Shown: positions 4,297 through 5,151 of the stretch, piece after piece
Layout of the letters: each line of letters opens with the position of its first letter
Numbering within the stretch: position 1 is the stretch's first letter
Position numbers and translations under genes: made by a program
The notes under the pieces: generated by a model
What the model was told of the DNA's origin: nothing
Database searches by the model: none
The model's input: the letters and a program-made list of their open reading frames with translations, nothing else
Assembly: GCA_002293365.1 (NCBI GenBank)
Contig: DBDD01000076.1
Coordinates: forward strand, 458 to 5,608
DNA length: 5,151 nt
Direction: 5' to 3'
From: Christensenella sp. UBA941
GTDB taxonomy: Bacteria; Bacillota; Clostridia; Christensenellales; UBA941

Positions 4297-5151
4297 TCAT
4301 GCCGCCTGTTTTATGGAGCGCCCGATTTTCCGCCCGAACGCCGGTTGTTTCCTGAAAAGAAGATATAGGAACCCGGCGAGAAGCAGCAGCGCCACAATAG
4401 TCCAGAACCCAAAGCCGCCGCCGGTAAAGAGCATCCAAAGCTGGTATATGCACAGCGACACGACGTAGGCCAGGCCGCATTGATACCCTATCGCGAACCA
4501 GAACCAGCGGGGGTTGTTCATCTCGCGACGGATCGCGCCCATCGCCGCGAAGCACGGCGCGCATAGAAGGTTGAACACCAGGAACGAGAACGCCGATACG
4601 CCCGTAAAGCTCGCGGCGAGGCTCGCCCAAATCTCCATGCCGTCCTCGGCGACCTCCGCGAAGCCGTAGAGGATGCCGAACGTGCCGACGACGTTTTCCT
4701 TTGCGATAAGGCCTGTAATCGCGGCGACGGCACTCTGCCAGTTGCCCCAGCCCAGCGGGGTAAAGAGCCATGCGATGCCGTTGCCTATAGCCGCGAGGAT
4801 ACTTTGATCCATGGATTCCACCATGCCGAACGCCCCATCCACAAAGCCAAAGCCAGACGTAAACCATACGAATATCGTTGAAAGCAGAATGATCGTCCCG
4901 GCCTTTTTGATGAACGACCATCCGCGCTCCCACATGCTGCGCAATACGCTGCCGACAGTCGGCCAATGATACGCCGGAAGCTCCATGACGAACGGGGATA
5001 CGTCCCCCGCGAAGCGCTTGGTCTTTTTAAGTATAAGGCCCGAGCAGATTATCGCCGCGACGCCTATGAAATACGCGCTCGTCGCGACCCAGCCTGCGCC
5101 GCCGAACAGCGCGCCCGCGATGAGCGCTATGATGGGCAGCTTCGCGCCGCA
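4297..5151 (-). CDS. feoB: Ferrous iron transport protein B (FeoB), C-terminal membrane part
   Basis: The gene enters from the right edge on the minus strand and its last 284 residues are visible. FeoB imports Fe(II) across the inner membrane under anaerobic conditions, driven by an N-terminal G domain that lies outside this window. Visible features, numbered from the edge: CGAKLPI at 1-7 (the conserved Cys-containing gate motif), ELPAYHWP (57-64), WERGWSFIKKAGT (74-86), the AKENVVGTFGILYG block (150-163), and CAPCFAAMGAIRRE (197-210), the second gate motif with Cys197 and Cys200. Several membrane segments can be seen (about 5-42, 84-100, 184-200, 216-236, 248-266), and a basic tail RKQPAFGRKIGR ends the protein. 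The ATG at 4986 is internal (Met56 of the visible part). The next gene is the FeoB-associated protein. The family call is secure. Confidence 0.96.
   Translation of the reverse strand, partial: CGAKLPIIALIAGALFGGAGWVATSAYFIGVAAIICSGLILKKTKRFAGDVSPFVMELPAYHWPTVGSVLRSMWERGWSFIKKAGTIILLSTIFVWFTSGFGFVDGAFGMVESMDQSILAAIGNGIAWLFTPLGWGNWQSAVAAITGLIAKENVVGTFGILYGFAEVAEDGMEIWASLAASFTGVSAFSFLVFNLLCAPCFAAMGAIRREMNNPRWFWFAIGYQCGLAYVVSLCIYQLWMLFTGGGFGFWTIVALLLLAGFLYLLFRKQPAFGRKIGRSIKQAA

Noticed and set aside
3935..4468. Long open frame on the plus strand opposite feoB and the FeoB-associated gene
   Set aside because: It runs through the repeats and antisense to two recognisable genes, has no ribosome site and its translation resembles no family.

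Overview
The window most likely comes from a Clostridia-type Firmicute chromosome of moderate to high GC. The evidence is Firmicute-style ribosome binding sites (GGAGGA, AGGAG), consensus sigma-70/sigma-A promoters, an iron-sulfur-flavoprotein-like reductase, and a feoB followed by a small Cys-rich FeoB-associated membrane protein, an arrangement typical of anaerobic Clostridia. The organism cannot be named from the sequence alone.

Layout, left to right. (1) Positions 1-924 (+) are the C-terminal part of an ACSF2-like medium/long-chain acyl-CoA synthetase, closed by a long terminator hairpin (933-979). (2) Positions 1073-2995 (+) hold a regulated pair: a TetR-family repressor with a perfect TTGACA-17-TATAAT promoter, its own terminator, then a membrane-anchored alpha/beta hydrolase of the proline-iminopeptidase type starting at a GTG. 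The same palindrome, ATACAT-N8-ATGTAT, lies over the tetR promoter and again in front of the hydrolase, so TetR probably controls both itself and the hydrolase. This pair looks AT-richer than its neighbours. (3) Positions 3033-3845 (+) hold a flavin reductase-like protein with its own extended -10 promoter and a C-x2-C-x2-C-x7-C motif like that of the Isf iron-sulfur flavoproteins. (4) Positions 5151-4039 (-) hold the end of feoB (ferrous iron permease) and a 58-residue FeoB-associated Cys-rich membrane protein, running toward the flavoprotein gene.

The most unusual content is a family of short hairpin repeats spread through the feo end of the window (four clear copies between 3909 and 4292, one possible degenerate copy at 3004-3026). 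Each reads TGTAG (CGTAG in one copy), then an 8-9 bp stem starting with G and ending with C, then GYGAC. The stem sequences differ between copies but still pair, and the flanks stay the same. The GTAG at the 5' foot of a palindrome resembles REP elements mobilised by RAYT transposases. Two copies form a head-to-head pair between the convergent genes, one carries the stop codon of the FeoB-associated gene, and one lies between feoB and that gene. No transposase, CRISPR array, tRNA or rRNA was seen. No gene-free stretch exceeds 300 bases.
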